A stretch of 64,000 nt of DNA, taken from NCBI GenBank assembly GCA_009746045.1, contig RPFO01000132.1:1442590-1506589 (forward strand), read 5' to 3'. Every line of letters begins with the position of its first letter. Position 1 is the stretch's first letter. The DNA is from Mesostigma viride. Taxonomy: Eukaryota; Streptophyta; Mesostigmatophyceae; Mesostigmatales; Mesostigmataceae. The notes under the pieces were generated by a model. The model saw nothing but the letters and a program-made list of their open reading frames with translations. It did not search any database and was not told the origin of the DNA. This document shows, in pieces, positions 12,001 through 27,000 of this stretch. The position numbers and the translations under genes were made by a program.

Positions 12001-15000
12001 AGCGCGAGCCCTAGCAGACCACTGTAGTAAAAGTATGGTTGGCTACACGATGAGGGAGTTACAGAAGGGAGTAGCCCAAGCGAGTGAGTGATGGCAGCAT
12101 CGGTGGATGGTGGCACGCTGGGGAAAGTGGTCGACAGAGTGCACGGGCGAGGAGCGTGCTGTGTGGGCAAGGAGCTTGGCCTGCGGGGGACATCCGAATC
12201 TGGCGGGGAGCAAGAGACATGCAGACTGTGGGTTGGGGGGGAACAGGGCATGTCATCTACCCTTTACTCATGCCAAATCAACCGGCCAGGCCAGGTCGTA
12301 CAAATTGGTTCCTCGTTTTGTGATTAACGTTTTCTCTCTTGACAATTGGCATGGCGACCGCATGTGGCCCGGCCTAGCCTGGTCTGCCCTGGCCTTCCAC
12401 GAGCTTATGGCAAGTGCGCGTCTCTGCACATGTCCTGCGGTGGCCTATGCAACGGTTGTGCCGTCAGGCTGTGTCAGGGGGGCCTCACATGTGGCCCTTG
12501 CAGGCGTGGCGAGATGGCACCTGGCGGCCCATGCTGCGACGCTGGGCAAGGGCGGCGCTGTGCCAACTTCACCTGCTGGTGCACACGTCCTTTGAAGGTA
12601 TGCCGCACTGGGTGTTGCGACGCTTTATGCTAGTCCAAGGTTGGCCGCCTGTACGAGTGGTTCGCTTTGCTGTACAGGGGCAGTCCTGCGTGCAACCTTA
12701 TGGGTGCATAAGTTTGCCTTGAGAGCTTGGTTGCTTGCCGGCCTTGTCCCATTTCTGAGGCCAACGCAGGAGCAGTAGTTGTGGGCTGACGCACGCTGTC
12801 AGCGGATCACTGAGCTATCGCGCGAACTCGCTCAGACATGCGGAGTCTCAAACAGGGGTAGGGGCGTGGCCGCGGTAGCAAGGGGCAGAGCCAACGGTGG
12901 CCAGGGGCGGGCTAGAGGCGTGGGCGGCGGTGCCGAGGTTCTGGCACTTGGAGCCTACAAATAGAAGTGTACCTTCGGTGCCAAGCCTCTAGTCCTCTCG
13001 TGGAGAGAGATGTGTGACTCTGAAGGTCCTCTCGCTTTTGTCGAGGCTCATTTTGATATGTCGGCTCTCTCCCCTCATGCGTTGTGCATGGTTCCTGCCA
13101 CCCGCCACACATGCGTCAACCTGCCCCAACCCCCCATCGGCCCCCCCACCTCCCAGGTGCCAACTTCCTGTACCAGCTGCTCTACCTGCTGGGAGAGACG
13201 CCCTACTTCTCACTGTCGCACCACCTGCTGCAGCTGAGCGTCGTCAGGGCGTCCGCTGCTGAGCTGGTGAGCGTGTTGGTGGGGAGGCCTGATGGTGCTT
13301 GCGGTGACGTTTGCTGGTACTGGGTACTGGGGTCAGGCGTCCGCCGCCGAGCTGGTGAGGCCTGCTGCTGGTGATGGTGGCGCATGATAGTGGGGAGGCC
13401 TGCTGCTGGTGATGGTGGCGCATGATAGTGGGGAGGCCTGCTGCTGGTGATGGTGGCGCATGATAGTGGTGAGGCCTGCTGCTGGTGATGGTGGCGCATG
13501 ATAGTGGGGAGGCCTGCTGCTGGTGATGGTGGCGCATGATGGTGGTGAGGCCTGCTGCTGGTGATGGTGGCGCATGATAGTGGGGAGGCCTGCTGCTGGT
13601 GATGGTGGCGCATGATAGTGGGGAGGCCTGCTGCTGGTGATGGTGGCGCATGATAGTGGTGAGGCCTGCTGCTGGTGATGGTGGCGCATGATAGTGGGGA
13701 GGCCTGCTGCTGGTGATGGTGGCGCATGATAGTGGGGAGGCCTGCTGCTGGTGATGGTGGCGCATGATGGTGGTGAGGCCTGCTGCTGGTGATGGTGGCG
13801 CATGATAGTGGTGAGGCCTGCTGCTGGTGATGGTGGCGCATGATAGTGGGGAGGCCTGCTGCTGGTGATGGTGGCGCATGATGGTGGTGAGGCCTGCTGC
13901 TGGTGATGGTGGCGCATGATGGTGGGGAGGCCTGCTGCTGGTGATGGTGGCGCATGATAGTGGTGAGGCCTGCTGCTGGTGATGGTGGCGCATGATAGTG
14001 GGGAGGCCTGCTGCTGGTGATGGTGGCGCATGATAGTGGGGAGGCCTGCTGCTGGTGATGGTGGCGCATGATAGTGGTGAGGCCTGCTGCTGGTGATGGT
14101 GGCGCATGATGGTGGGGAGGCCTGCTGCTGGTGATGGTGGCGCATGATAGTGGTGAGGCCTGCTGCTGGTGATGGTGGCGCATGATGGTGGGGAGGCCTG
14201 CTGCTGGTGATGGTGGCGCATGATAGTGGGGAGGCCTGCTGCTGGTGATGGTGGCGCATGATAGTGGGGAGGCCTGCTGCTGGTGATGGTGGCGCATGAT
14301 AGTGGGGAGGCCTGCTGCTGGTGATGGTGGCGCATGATAGTGGGGAGGCCTGCTGCTGGTGATGGTGGCGCATGATAGTGGGGAGGCCTGCTGCTGGTGA
14401 TGGTGGCGCATGATGTGGTGAGGCCTGCTGCTGGTGATGGTGGCGCATGATAGTGGGGAGGCCTGCTGCTGGTGATGGTGGCGCATGATAGTGGGGAGGC
14501 CTGCTGCTGGTGATGGTGGCGCATGATAGTGGGGAGGCCTGCTGCTGGTGATGGTGGCGCATGATAGTGGGGAGGCCTGCTGCTGGTGATGGTGGCGCAT
14601 GATAGTGGGGAGGCCTGCTGCTGGTGATGGTGGCGCATGATAGTGGGGAGGCCTGCTGCTGGTGATGGTGGCGCATGATAGTGGTGAGGCCTGCTGCTGG
14701 TGATGGTGGCGCATGATAGTGGTGAGGCCTGCTGCTGGTGATGGTGGCGCATGATAGTGGGGAGGCCTGCTGCTGGTGATGGTGGCGCATGATAGTGGGA
14801 GGCCTGCTGCTGGTGATGGTGGCGCATGATAGTGGGGAGGCCTGCTGCTGGTGATGGTGGCGCATGATAGTGGGGAGGCCTGCTGCTGGTGATGGTGGCG
14901 CATGATAGTGGGGAGGCCTGCTGCTGGTGATGGTGGCGCATGATAGTGGTGAGGCCTGCTGCTGGTGATGGTGGCGCATGATGGTGGGAGGCCTGCTGCT

Positions 15001-18000
15001 GGTGATGGTGGCGCATGATAGTGGGGAGGCCTGCTGCTGGTGATGGTGGCGCATGATAGTGGGGAGGCCTGCTGCTGGTGATGGTGGCGCATGATAGTGG
15101 GGAGGCCTGCTGCTGGTGATGGTGGCGCATGATAGTGGGGAGGCCTGCTGCTGGTGATGGTGGCGCATGATAGTGGGAGGCCTGCTGCTGGTGATGGTGG
15201 CGCATGATGTGGGAGGCCTGCTGCTGGTGATGGTGGCGCATGATAGTGGTGAGGCCTGCTGCTGGTGATGGTGGCGCATGATAGTGGGGAGGCCTGCTGC
15301 TGGTGATGGTGGCGCATGATAGTGGTGAGGCCTGCTGCTGGTGATGGTGGCGCATGATAGTGGGGAGGCCTGCTGCTGGTGATGGTGGCGCATGATAGTG
15401 GTGAGGCCTGCTGCTGGTGATGGTGGCGCATGATAGTGGGGAGGCCTGCTGCTGGTGATGGTGGCGCATGATAGTGGGGAGGCCTGCTGCTGGTGATGGT
15501 GGCGCATGATAGTGGGGAGGCCTGCTGCTGGTGATGGTGGCGCATGATAGTGGGGAGGCCTGCTGCTGGTGATGGTGGCGCATGATAGTGGGGAGGCCTG
15601 CTGCTGGTGATGGTGGCGCATGATAGTGGGGAGGCCTGCTGCTGGTGATGGTGGCGCATGATAGTGGGGAGGCCTGCTGCTGGTGATGGTGGCGCATGAT
15701 AGTGGGGAGGCCTGCTGCTGGTGATGGTGGCGCATGATAGTGGGGAGGCCTGCTGCTGGTGATGGTGGCGCATGATAGTGGTGAGGCCTGCTGCTGGTGA
15801 TGGTGGCGCATGATAGTGGTGAGGCCTGCTGCTGGTGATGGTGGCGCATGATAGTGGGAGGCCTGCTGCTGGTGATGGTGGCGCATGATAGTGGTGAGGC
15901 CTGCTGCTGGTGATGGTGGCGCATGATAGTGGGGAGGCCTGCTGCTGGTGATGGTGGCGCATGATAGTGGGGAGGCCTGCTGCTGGTGATGGTGGCGCAT
16001 GATAGTGGGGAGGCCTGCTGCTGGTGATGGTGGCGCATGATAGTGGGGAGGCCTGCTGCTGGTGATGGTGGCGCATGATAGTGGTGAGGCCTGCTGCTGG
16101 TGATGGTGGCGCATGATAGTGGGGAGGCCTGCTGCTGGTGATGGTGGCGCATGATAGTGGGGAGGCCTGCTGCTGGTGATGGTGGCGCATGATAGTGGGA
16201 GGCCTGCTGCTGGTGATGGTGGCGCATGATAGTGGGAGGCCTGCTGCTGGTGATGGTGGCGCATGATAGTGGTGAGGCCTGCTGCTGGTGATGGTGGCGC
16301 ATGATAGTGGGGAGGCCTGCTGCTGGTGATGGTGGCGCATGATAGTGGGGAGGCCTGCTGCTGGTGATGGTGGCGCATGATAGTGGGGAGGCCTGCTGCT
16401 GGTGATGGTGGCGCATGATAGTGGGGAGGCCTGCTGCTGGTGATGGTGGCGCATGATAGTGGGGAGGCCTGCTGCTGGTGATGGTGGCGCATGATAGTGG
16501 GGAGGCCTGCTGCTGGTGATGGTGGCGCATGATAGTGGGGAGGCCTGCTGCTGGTGATGGTGGCGCATGATAGTGGGGAGGCCTGCTGCTGGTGATGGTG
16601 GCGCATGATAGTGGGGAGGCCTGCTGCTGGTGATGGTGGCGCATGATAGTGGGGAGGCCTGCTGCTGGTGATGGTGGCGCATGATAGTGGGGAGGCCTGC
16701 TGCTGGTGATGGTGGCGCATGATAGTGGTGAGGCCTGCTGCTGGTGATGGTGGCGCATGATAGTGGGGAGGCCTGCTGCTGGTGATGGTGGCGCATGATA
16801 GTGGGAGGCCTGCTGCTGGTGATGGTGGCGCATGATAGTGGTGAGGCCTGCTGCTGGTGATGGTGGCGCATGATAGTGGTGAGGCCTGCTGCTGGTGATG
16901 GTGGCGCATGATAGTGGGGAGGCCTGCTGCTGGTGATGGTGGCGCATGATAGTGGGGAGGCCTGCTGCTGGTGATGGTGGCGCATGATAGTGGTGAGGCC
17001 TGCTGCTGGTGATGGTGGCGCATGATAGTGGGGAGGCCTGCTGCTGGTGATGGTGGCGCATGATAGTGGGGAGGCCTGCTGCTGGTGATGGTGGCGCATG
17101 ATAGTGGGGAGGCCTGCTGCTGGTGATGGTGGCGCATGATAGTGGGAGGCCTGCTGCTGGTGATGGTGGCGCATGATAGTGGGGAGGCCTGCTGCTGGTG
17201 ATGGTGGCGCATGATAGTGGGGAGGCCTGCTGCTGGTGATGGTGGCGCATGATAGTGGGGAGGCCTGCTGCTGGTGATGGTGGCGCATGATAGTGGGGAG
17301 GCCTGCTGCTGGTGATGGTGGCGCATGATAGTGGTGAGGCCTGCTGCTGGTGATGGTGGCGCATGATAGTGGGGAGGCCTGCTGCTGGTGATGGTGGCGC
17401 ATGATAGTGGGGAGGCCTGCTGCTGGTGATGGTGGCGCATGATAGTGGGGAGGCCTGCTGCTGGTGATGGTGGCGCATGATAGTGGGAGGCCTGCTGCTG
17501 GTGATGGTGGCGCATGATAGTGGGGAGGCCTGCTGCTGGTGATGGTGGCGCATGATAGTGGGGAGGCCTGCTGCTGGTGATGGTGGCGCATGATAGTGGG
17601 GAGGCCTGCTGCTGGTGATGGTGGCGCATGATAGTGGGGAGGCCTGCTGCTGGTGATGGTGGCGCATGATAGTGGGGAGGCCTGCTGCTGGTGATGGTGG
17701 CGCATGATAGTGGGAGGCCTGCTGCTGGTGATGGTGGCGCATGATAGTGGGGAGGCCTGCTGCTGGTGATGGTGGCGCATGATAGTGGGGAGGCCTGCTG
17801 CTGGTGATGGTGGCGCATGATAGTGGGGAGGCCTGCTGCTGGTGATGGTGGCGCATGATAGTGGGGAGGCCTGCTGCTGGTGATGGTGGCGCATGATAGT
17901 GGGGAGGCCTGCTGCTGGTGATGGTGGCGCATGATAGTGGGGAGGCCTGCTGCTGGTGATGGTGGCGCATGATAGTGGGAGGCCTGCTGCTGGTGATGGT

Positions 18001-21000
18001 GGCGCATGATAGTGGGGAGGCCTGCTGCTGGTGATGGTGGCGCATGATAGTGGGAGGCCTGCTGCTGGTGATGGTGGCGCATGATAGTGGGGAGGCCTGC
18101 TGCTGGTGATGGTGGCGCATGATAGTGGGGAGGCCTGCTGCTGGTGATGGTGGCGCATGATAGTGGGGAGGCCTGCTGCTGGTGATGGTGGCGCATGATA
18201 GTGGGAGGCCTGCTGCTGGTGATGGTGGCGCATGATAGTGGGGAGGCCTGCTGCTGGTGATGGTGGCGCATGATAGTGGTGAGGCCTGCTGCTGGTGATG
18301 GTGGCGCATGATAGTGGGGAGGCCTGCTGCTGGTGATGGTGGCGCATGATAGTGGGGAGGCCTGCTGCTGGTGATGGTGGCGCATGATAGTGGGGAGGCC
18401 TGCTGCTGGTGATGGTGGCGCATGATAGTGGGGAGGCCTGCTGCTGGTGATGGTGGCGCATGATAGTGGGGAGGCCTGCTGCTGGTGATGGTGGCGCATG
18501 ATAGTGGGAGGCCTGCTGCTGGTGATGGTGGCGCATGATAGTGGGGAGGCCTGCTGCTGGTGATGGTGGCGCATGATAGTGGGGAGGCCTGCTGCTGGTG
18601 ATGGTGGCGCATGATAGTGGGAGGCCTGCTGCTGGTGATGGTGGCGCATGATAGTGGGAGGCCTGCTGCTGGTGATGGTGGCGCATGATAGTGGGGAGGC
18701 CTGCTGCTGGTGATGGTGGCGCATGATAGTGGGGAGGCCTGCTGCTGGTGATGGTGGCGCATGATAGTGGGGAGGCCTGCTGCTGGTGATGGTGGCGCAT
18801 GATAGTGGGAGGCCTGCTGCTGGTGATGGTGGCGCATGATAGTGGGAGGCCTGCTGCTGGTGATGGTGGCGCATGATAGTGGGGAGGCCTGCTGCTGGTG
18901 ATGGTGGCGCATGATAGTGGGAGGCCTGCTGCTGGTGATGGTGGCGCATGATAGTGGGAGGCCTGCTGCTGGTGATGGTGGCGCATGATAGTGGGGAGGC
19001 CTGCTGCTGGTGATGGTGGCGCATGATAGTGGGAGGCCTGCTGCTGGTGATGGTGGCGCATGATAGTGGGGAGGCCTGCTGCTGGTGATGGTGGCGCATG
19101 ATAGTGGGGAGGCCTGCTGCTGGTGATGGTGGCGCATGATAGTGGGAGGCCTGCTGCTGGTGATGGTGGCGCATGATAGTGGGGAGGCCTGCTGCTGGTG
19201 ATGGTGGCGCATGATAGTGGGGAGGCCTGCTGCTGGTGATGGTGGCGCATGATAGTGGGGAGGCCTGCTGCTGGTGATGGTGGCGCATGATAGTGGGGAG
19301 GCCTGCTGCTGGTGATGGTGGCGCATGATAGTGGGGAGGCCTGCTGCTGGTGATGGTGGCGCATGATAGTGGGGAGGCCTGCTGCTGGTGATGGTGGCGC
19401 ATGATAGTGGGAGGCCTGCTGCTGGTGATGGTGGCGCATGATAGTGGGGAGGCCTGCTGCTGGTGATGGTGGCGCATGATAGTGGGGAGGCCTGCTGCTG
19501 GTGATGGTGGCGCATGATAGTGGGAGGCCTGCTGCTGGTGATGGTGGCGCATGATAGTGGGGAGGCCTGCTGCTGGTGATGGTGGCGCATGATAGTGGGA
19601 GGCCTGCTGCTGGTGATGGTGGCGCATGATAGTGGGAGGCCTGCTGCTGGTGATGGTGGCGCATGATAGTGGGAGGCCTGCTGCTGGTGATGGTGGCGCA
19701 TGATAGTGGGGAGGCCTGCTGCTGGTGATGGTGGCGCATGATAGTGGGGAGGCCTGCTGCTGGTGATGGTGGCGCATGATAGTGGGAGGCCTGCTGCTGG
19801 TGATGGTGGCGCATGATAGTGGGGAGGCCTGCTGCTGGTGATGGTGGCGCATGATAGTGGGGAGGCCTGCTGCTGGTGATGGTGGCGCATGATAGTGGGG
19901 AGGCCTGCTGCTGGTGATGGTGGCGCATGATAGTGGGGAGGCCTGCTGCTGGTGATGGTGGCGCATGATAGTGGGGAGGCCTGCTGCTGGTGATGGTGGC
20001 GCATGATAGTGGGAGGCCTGCTGCTGGTGATGGTGGCGCATGATAGTGGGGAGGCCTGCTGCTGGTGATGGTGGCGCATGATAGTGGGAGGCCTGCTGCT
20101 GGTGATGGTGGCGCATGATAGTGGGGAGGCCTGCTGCTGGTGATGGTGGCGCATGATAGTGGGGAGGCCTGCTGCTGGTGATGGTGGCGCATGATAGTGG
20201 GGAGGCCTGCTGCTGGTGATGGTGGCGCATGATAGTGGGAGGCCTGCTGCTGGTGATGGTGGCGCATGATAGTGGGGAGGCCTGCTGCTGGTGATGGTGG
20301 CGCATGATAGTGGGAGGCCTGCTGCTGGTGATGGTGGCGCATGATAGTGGGAGGCCTGCTGCTGGTGATGGTGGCGCATGATAGTGGGAGGCCTGCTGCT
20401 GGTGATGGTGGCGCATGATAGTGGGGAGGCCTGCTGCTGGTGATGGTGGCGCATGATAGTGGGAGGCCTGCTGCTGGTGATGGTGGCGCATGATAGTGGG
20501 AGGCCTGCTGCTGGTGATGGTGGCGCATGATAGTGGGAGGCCTGCTGCTGGTGATGGTGGCGCATGATAGTGGGGAGGCCTGCTGCTGGTGATGGTGGCG
20601 CATGATAGTGGGGAGGCCTGCTGCTGGTGATGGTGGCGCATGATAGTGGGAGGCCTGCTGCTGGTGATGGTGGCGCATGATAGTGGGGAGGCCTGCTGCT
20701 GGTGATGGTGGCGCATGATAGTGGGGAGGCCTGCTGCTGGTGATGGTGGCGCATGATAGTGGTGAGGCCTGCTGCTGGTGATGGTGGCGCATGATAGTGG
20801 GGAGGCCTGCTGCTGGTGATGGTGGCGCATGATAGTGGGAGGCCTGCTGCTGGTGATGGTGGCGCATGATAGTGGGGAGGCCTGCTGCTGGTGATGGTGG
20901 CGCATGATAGTGGGGAGGCCTGCTGCTGGTGATGGTGGCGCATGATAGTGGGGAGGCCTGCTGCTGGTGATGGTGGCGCATGATAGTGGGGAGGCCTGCT

Positions 21001-24000
21001 GCTGGTGATGGTGGCGCATGATAGTGGGGAGGCCTGCTGCTGGTGATGGTGGCGCATGATAGTGGGGAGGCCTGCTGCTGGTGATGGTGGCGCATGATAG
21101 TGGGAGGCCTGCTGCTGGTGATGGTGGCGCATGATGGGGAGGCCTGCTGCTGGTGATGGTGGCGCATGATAGTGGGGAGGCCTGCTGCTGGTGATGGTGG
21201 CGCATGATAGTGGGGAGGCCTGCTGCTGGTGATGGTGGCGCATGATAGTGGGAGGCCTGCTGCTGGTGATGGTGGCGCATGATAGTGGGGAGGCCTGCTG
21301 CTGGTGATGGTGGCGCATGATAGTGGGGAGGCCTGCTGCTGGTGATGGTGGCGCATGATAGTGGGAGGCCTGCTGCTGGTGATGGTGGCGCATGATAGTG
21401 GGGAGGCCTGCTGCTGGTGATGGTGGCGCATGATAGTGGGAGGCCTGCTGCTGGTGATGGTGGCGCATGATAGTGGGGAGGCCTGCTGCTGGTGATGGTG
21501 GCGCATGATAGTGGGGAGGCCTGCTGCTGGTGATGGTGGCGCATGATAGTGGGGAGGCCTGCTGCTGGTGATGGTGGCGCATGATAGTGGGAGGCCTGCT
21601 GCTGGTGATGGTGGCGCATGATAGTGGGAGGCCTGCTGCTGGTGATGGTGGCGCATGATAGTGGGAGGCCTGCTGCTGGTGATGGTGGCGCATGATAGTG
21701 GGGAGGCCTGCTGCTGGTGATGGTGGCGCATGATAGTGGGGAGGCCTGCTGCTGGTGATGGTGGCGCATGATAGTGGGGAGGCCTGCTGCTGGTGATGGT
21801 GGCGCATGATAGTGGGGAGGCCTGCTGCTGGTGATGGTGGCGCATGATAGTGGGAGGCCTGCTGCTGGTGATGGTGGCGCATGATAGTGGGGAGGCCTGC
21901 TGCTGGTGATGGTGGCGCATGATAGTGGGGAGGCCTGCTGCTGGTGATGGTGGCGCATGATAGTGGGGAGGCCTGCTGCTGGTGATGGTGGCGCATGATA
22001 GTGGGGAGGCCTGCTGCTGGTGATGGTGGCGCATGATAGTGGGGAGGCCTGCTGCTGGTGATGGTGGCGCATGATAGTGGGAGGCCTGCTGCTGGTGATG
22101 GTGGCGCATGATAGTGGGGAGGCCTGCTGCTGGTGATGGTGGCGCATGATAGTGGGAGGCCTGCTGCTGGTGATGGTGGCGCATGATAGTGGGGAGGCCT
22201 GCTGCTGGTGATGGTGGCGCATGATAGTGGGAGGCCTGCTGCTGGTGATGGTGGCGCATGATAGTGGGGAGGCCTGCTGCTGGTGATGGTGGCGCATGAT
22301 AGTGGGAGGCCTGCTGCTGGTGATGGTGGCGCATGATAGTGGGAGGCCTGCTGCTGGTGATGGTGGCGCATGATAGTGGGGAGGCCTGCTGCTGGTGATG
22401 GTGGCGCATGATAGTGGGAGGCCTGCTGCTGGTGATGGTGGCGCATGATAGTGGGGAGGCCTGCTGCTGGTGATGGTGGCGCATGATAGTGGGAGGCCTG
22501 CTGCTGGTGATGGTGGCGCATGATAGTGGGGAGGCCTGCTGCTGGTGATGGTGGCGCATGATAGTGGGGAGGCCTGCTGCTGGTGATGGTGGCGCATGAT
22601 AGTGGGAGGCCTGCTGCTGGTGATGGTGGCGCATGATAGTGGGGAGGCCTGCTGCTGGTGATGGTGGCGCATGATAGTGGGGAGGCCTGCTGCTGGTGAT
22701 GGTGGCGCATGATAGTGGGAGGCCTGCTGCTGGTGATGGTGGCGCATGATAGTGGGGAGGCCTGCTGCTGGTGATGGTGGCGCATGATAGTGGGGAGGCC
22801 TGCTGCTGGTGATGGTGGCGCATGATAGTGGGGAGGCCTGCTGCTGGTGATGGTGGCGCATGATAGTGGGGAGGCCTGCTGCTGGTGATGGTGGCGCATG
22901 ATAGTGGGGAGGCCTGCTGCTGGTGATGGTGGCGCATGATAGTGGGGAGGCCTGCTGCTGGTGATGGTGGCGCATGATAGTGGGGAGGCCTGCTGCTGGT
23001 GATGGTGGCGCATGATAGTGGGAGGCCTGCTGCTGGTGATGGTGGCGCATGATAGTGGGGAGGCCTGCTGCTGGTGATGGTGGCGCATGATAGTGGGAGG
23101 CCTGCTGCTGGTGATGGTGGCGCATGATAGTGGGGAGGCCTGCTGCTGGTGATGGTGGCGCATGATAGTGGGGAGGCCTGCTGCTGGTGATGGTGGCGCA
23201 TGATAGTGGGGAGGCCTGCTGCTGGTGATGGTGGCGCATGATAGTGGGGAGGCCTGCTGCTGGTGATGGTGGCGCATGATAGTGGGGAGGCCTGCTGCTG
23301 GTGATGGTGGCGCATGATAGTGGGGAGGCCTGCTGCTGGTGATGGTGGCGCATGATAGTGGGAGGCCTGCTGCTGGTGATGGTGGCGCATGATAGTGGGG
23401 AGGCCTGCTGCTGGTGATGGTGGCGCATGATAGTGGGAGGCCTGCTGCTGGTGATGGTGGCGCATGATAGTGGGAGGCCTGCTGCTGGTGATGGTGGCGC
23501 ATGATAGTGGGGAGGCCTGCTGCTGGTGATGGTGGCGCATGATAGTGGGGAGGCCTGCTGCTGGTGATGGTGGCGCATGATAGTGGGGAGGCCTGCTGCT
23601 GGTGATGGTGGCGCATGATAGTGGGAGGCCTGCTGCTGGTGATGGTGGCGCATGATAGTGGGGAGGCCTGCTGCTGGTGATGGTGGCGCATGATAGTGGG
23701 AGGCCTGCTGCTGGTGATGGTGGCGCATGATAGTGGGGAGGCCTGCTGCTGGTGATGGTGGCGCATGATAGTGGGGAGGCCTGCTGCTGGTGATGGTGGC
23801 GCATGATAGTGGGAGGCCTGCTGCTGGTGATGGTGGCGCATGATAGTGGGGAGGCCTGCTGCTGGTGATGGTGGCGCATGATAGTGGGAGGCCTGCTGCT
23901 GGTGATGGTGGCGCATGATAGTGGGAGGCCTGCTGCTGGTGATGGTGGCGCATGATAGTGGGAGGCCTGCTGCTGGTGATGGTGGCGCATGATAGTGGGA

Positions 24001-27000
24001 GGCCTGCTGCTGGTGATGGTGGCGCATGATAGTGGGAGGCCTGCTGCTGGTGATGGTGGCGCATGATAGTGGGAGGCCTGCTGCTGGTGATGGTGGCGCA
24101 TGATAGTGGGGAGGCCTGCTGCTGGTGATGGTGGCGCATGATAGTGGGGAGGCCTGCTGCTGGTGATGGTGGCGCATGATAGTGGGGAGGCCTGCTGCTG
24201 GTGATGGTGGCGCATGATAGTGGGAGGCCTGCTGCTGGTGATGGTGGCGCATGATAGTGGGAGGCCTGCTGCTGGTGATGGTGGCGCATGATAGTGGGGA
24301 GGCCTGCTGCTGGTGATGGTGGCGCATGATAGTGGGGAGGCCTGCTGCTGGTGATGGTGGCGCATGATAGTGGGGAGGCCTGCTGCTGGTGATGGTGGCG
24401 CATGATAGTGGGGAGGCCTGCTGCTGGTGATGGTGGCGCATGATAGTGGGGAGGCCTGCTGCTGGTGATGGTGGCGCATGATAGTGGGGAGGCCTGCTGC
24501 TGGTGATGGTGGCGCATGATAGTGGGAGGCCTGCTGCTGGTGATGGTGGCGCATGATAGTGGGAGGCCTGCTGCTGGTGATGGTGGCGCATGATAGTGGG
24601 AGGCCTGCTGCTGGTGATGGTGGCGCATGATAGTGGGGAGGCCTGCTGCTGGTGATGGTGGCGCATGATAGTGGGGAGGCCTGCTGCTGGTGATGGTGGC
24701 GCATGATAGTGGGGAGGCCTGCTGCTGGTGATGGTGGCGCATGATAGTGGGGAGGCCTGCTGCTGGTGATGGTGGCGCATGATAGTGGGGAGGCCTGCTG
24801 CTGGTGATGGTGGCGCATGATAGTGGGGAGGCCTGCTGCTGGTGATGGTGGCGCATGATAGTGGGAGGCCTGCTGCTGGTGATGGTGGCGCATGATAGTG
24901 GGAGGCCTGCTGCTGGTGATGGTGGCGCATGATAGTGGGGAGGCCTGCTGCTGGTGATGGTGGCGCATGATAGTGGGAGGCCTGCTGCTGGTGATGGTGG
25001 CGCATGATAGTGGGAGGCCTGCTGCTGGTGATGGTGGCGCATGATAGTGGGGAGGCCTGCTGCTGGTGATGGTGGCGCATGATAGTGGGGAGGCCTGCTG
25101 CTGGTGATGGTGGCGCATGATAGTGGGGAGGCCTGCTGCTGGTGATGGTGGCGCATGATAGTGGGGAGGCCTGCTGCTGGTGATGGTGGCGCATGATAGT
25201 GGGAGGCCTGCTGCTGGTGATGGTGGCGCATGATAGTGGGGAGGCCTGCTGCTGGTGATGGTGGCGCATGATAGTGGGGAGGCCTGCTGCTGGTGATGGT
25301 GGCGCATGATAGTGGGAGGCCTGCTGCTGGTGATGGTGGCGCATGATAGTGGGGAGGCCTGCTGCTGGTGATGGTGGCGCATGATAGTGGGGAGGCCTGC
25401 TGCTGGTGATGGTGGCGCATGATAGTGGGGAGGCCTGCTGCTGGTGATGGTGGCGCATGATAGTGGGAGGCCTGCTGCTGGTGATGGTGGCGCATGATAG
25501 TGGGAGGCCTGCTGCTGGTGATGGTGGCGCATGATAGTGGGGAGGCCTGCTGCTGGTGATGGTGGCGCATGATAGTGGTGAGGCCTGCTGCTGGTGATGG
25601 TGGCGCATGATAGTGGGAGGCCTGCTGCTGGTGATGGTGGCGCATGATAGTGGGAGGCCTGCTGCTGGTGATGGTGGCGCATGATAGTGGTGAGGCCTGC
25701 TGCTGGTGATGGTGGCGCATGATAGTGGGGAGGCCTGCTGCTGGTGATGGTGGCGCATGATAGTGGGAGGCCTGCTGCTGGTGATGGTGGCGCATGATAG
25801 TGGGAGGCCTGCTGCTGGTGATGGTGGCGCATGATAGTGGGGAGGCCTGCTGCTGGTGATGGTGGCGCATGATAGTGGGAGGCCTGCTGCTGGTGATGGT
25901 GGCGCATGATAGTGGGGAGGCCTGCTGCTGGTGATGGTGGCGCATGATAGTGGGGAGGCCTGCTGCTGGTGATGGTGGCGCATGATAGTGGGAGGCCTGC
26001 TGCTGGTGATGGTGGCGCATGATAGTGGGGAGGCCTGCTGCTGGTGATGGTGGCGCATGATAGTGGGGAGGCCTGCTGCTGGTGATGGTGGCGCATGATA
26101 GTGGGAGGCCTGCTGCTGGTGATGGTGGCGCATGATAGTGGGGAGGCCTGCTGCTGGTGATGGTGGCGCATGATAGTGGGAGGCCTGCTGCTGGTGATGG
26201 TGGCGCATGATAGTGGGGAGGCCTGCTGCTGGTGATGGTGGCGCATGATAGTGGGGAGGCCTGCTGCTGGTGATGGTGGCGCATGATAGTGGGGAGGCCT
26301 GCTGCTGGTGATGGTGGCGCATGATAGTGGGGAGGCCTGCTGCTGGTGATGGTGGCGCATGATAGTGGGGAGGCCTGCTGCTGGTGATGGTGGCGCATGA
26401 TAGTGGGAGGCCTGCTGCTGGTGATGGTGGCGCATGATAGTGGGGAGGCCTGCTGCTGGTGATGGTGGCGCATGATAGTGGGAGGCCTGCTGCTGGTGAT
26501 GGTGGCGCATGATAGTGGGAGGCCTGCTGCTGGTGATGGTGGCGCATGATAGTGGGGAGGCCTGCTGCTGGTGATGGTGGCGCATGATAGTGGGAGGCCT
26601 GCTGCTGGTGATGGTGGCGCATGATAGTGGGGAGGCCTGCTGCTGGTGATGGTGGCGCATGATAGTGGGGAGGCCTGCTGCTGGTGATGGTGGCGCATGA
26701 TAGTGGGGAGGCCTGCTGCTGGTGATGGTGGCGCATGATAGTGGGGAGGCCTGCTGCTGGTGATGGTGGCGCATGATAGTGGGAGGCCTGCTGCTGGTGA
26801 TGGTGGCGCATGATAGTGGGAGGCCTGCTGCTGGTGATGGTGGCGCATGATAGTGGGGAGGCCTGCTGCTGGTGATGGTGGCGCATGATAGTGGGGAGGC
26901 CTGCTGCTGGTGATGGTGGCGCATGATAGTGGGGAGGCCTGCTGCTGGTGATGGTGGCGCATGATAGTGGGGAGGCCTGCTGCTGGTGATGGTGGCGCAT

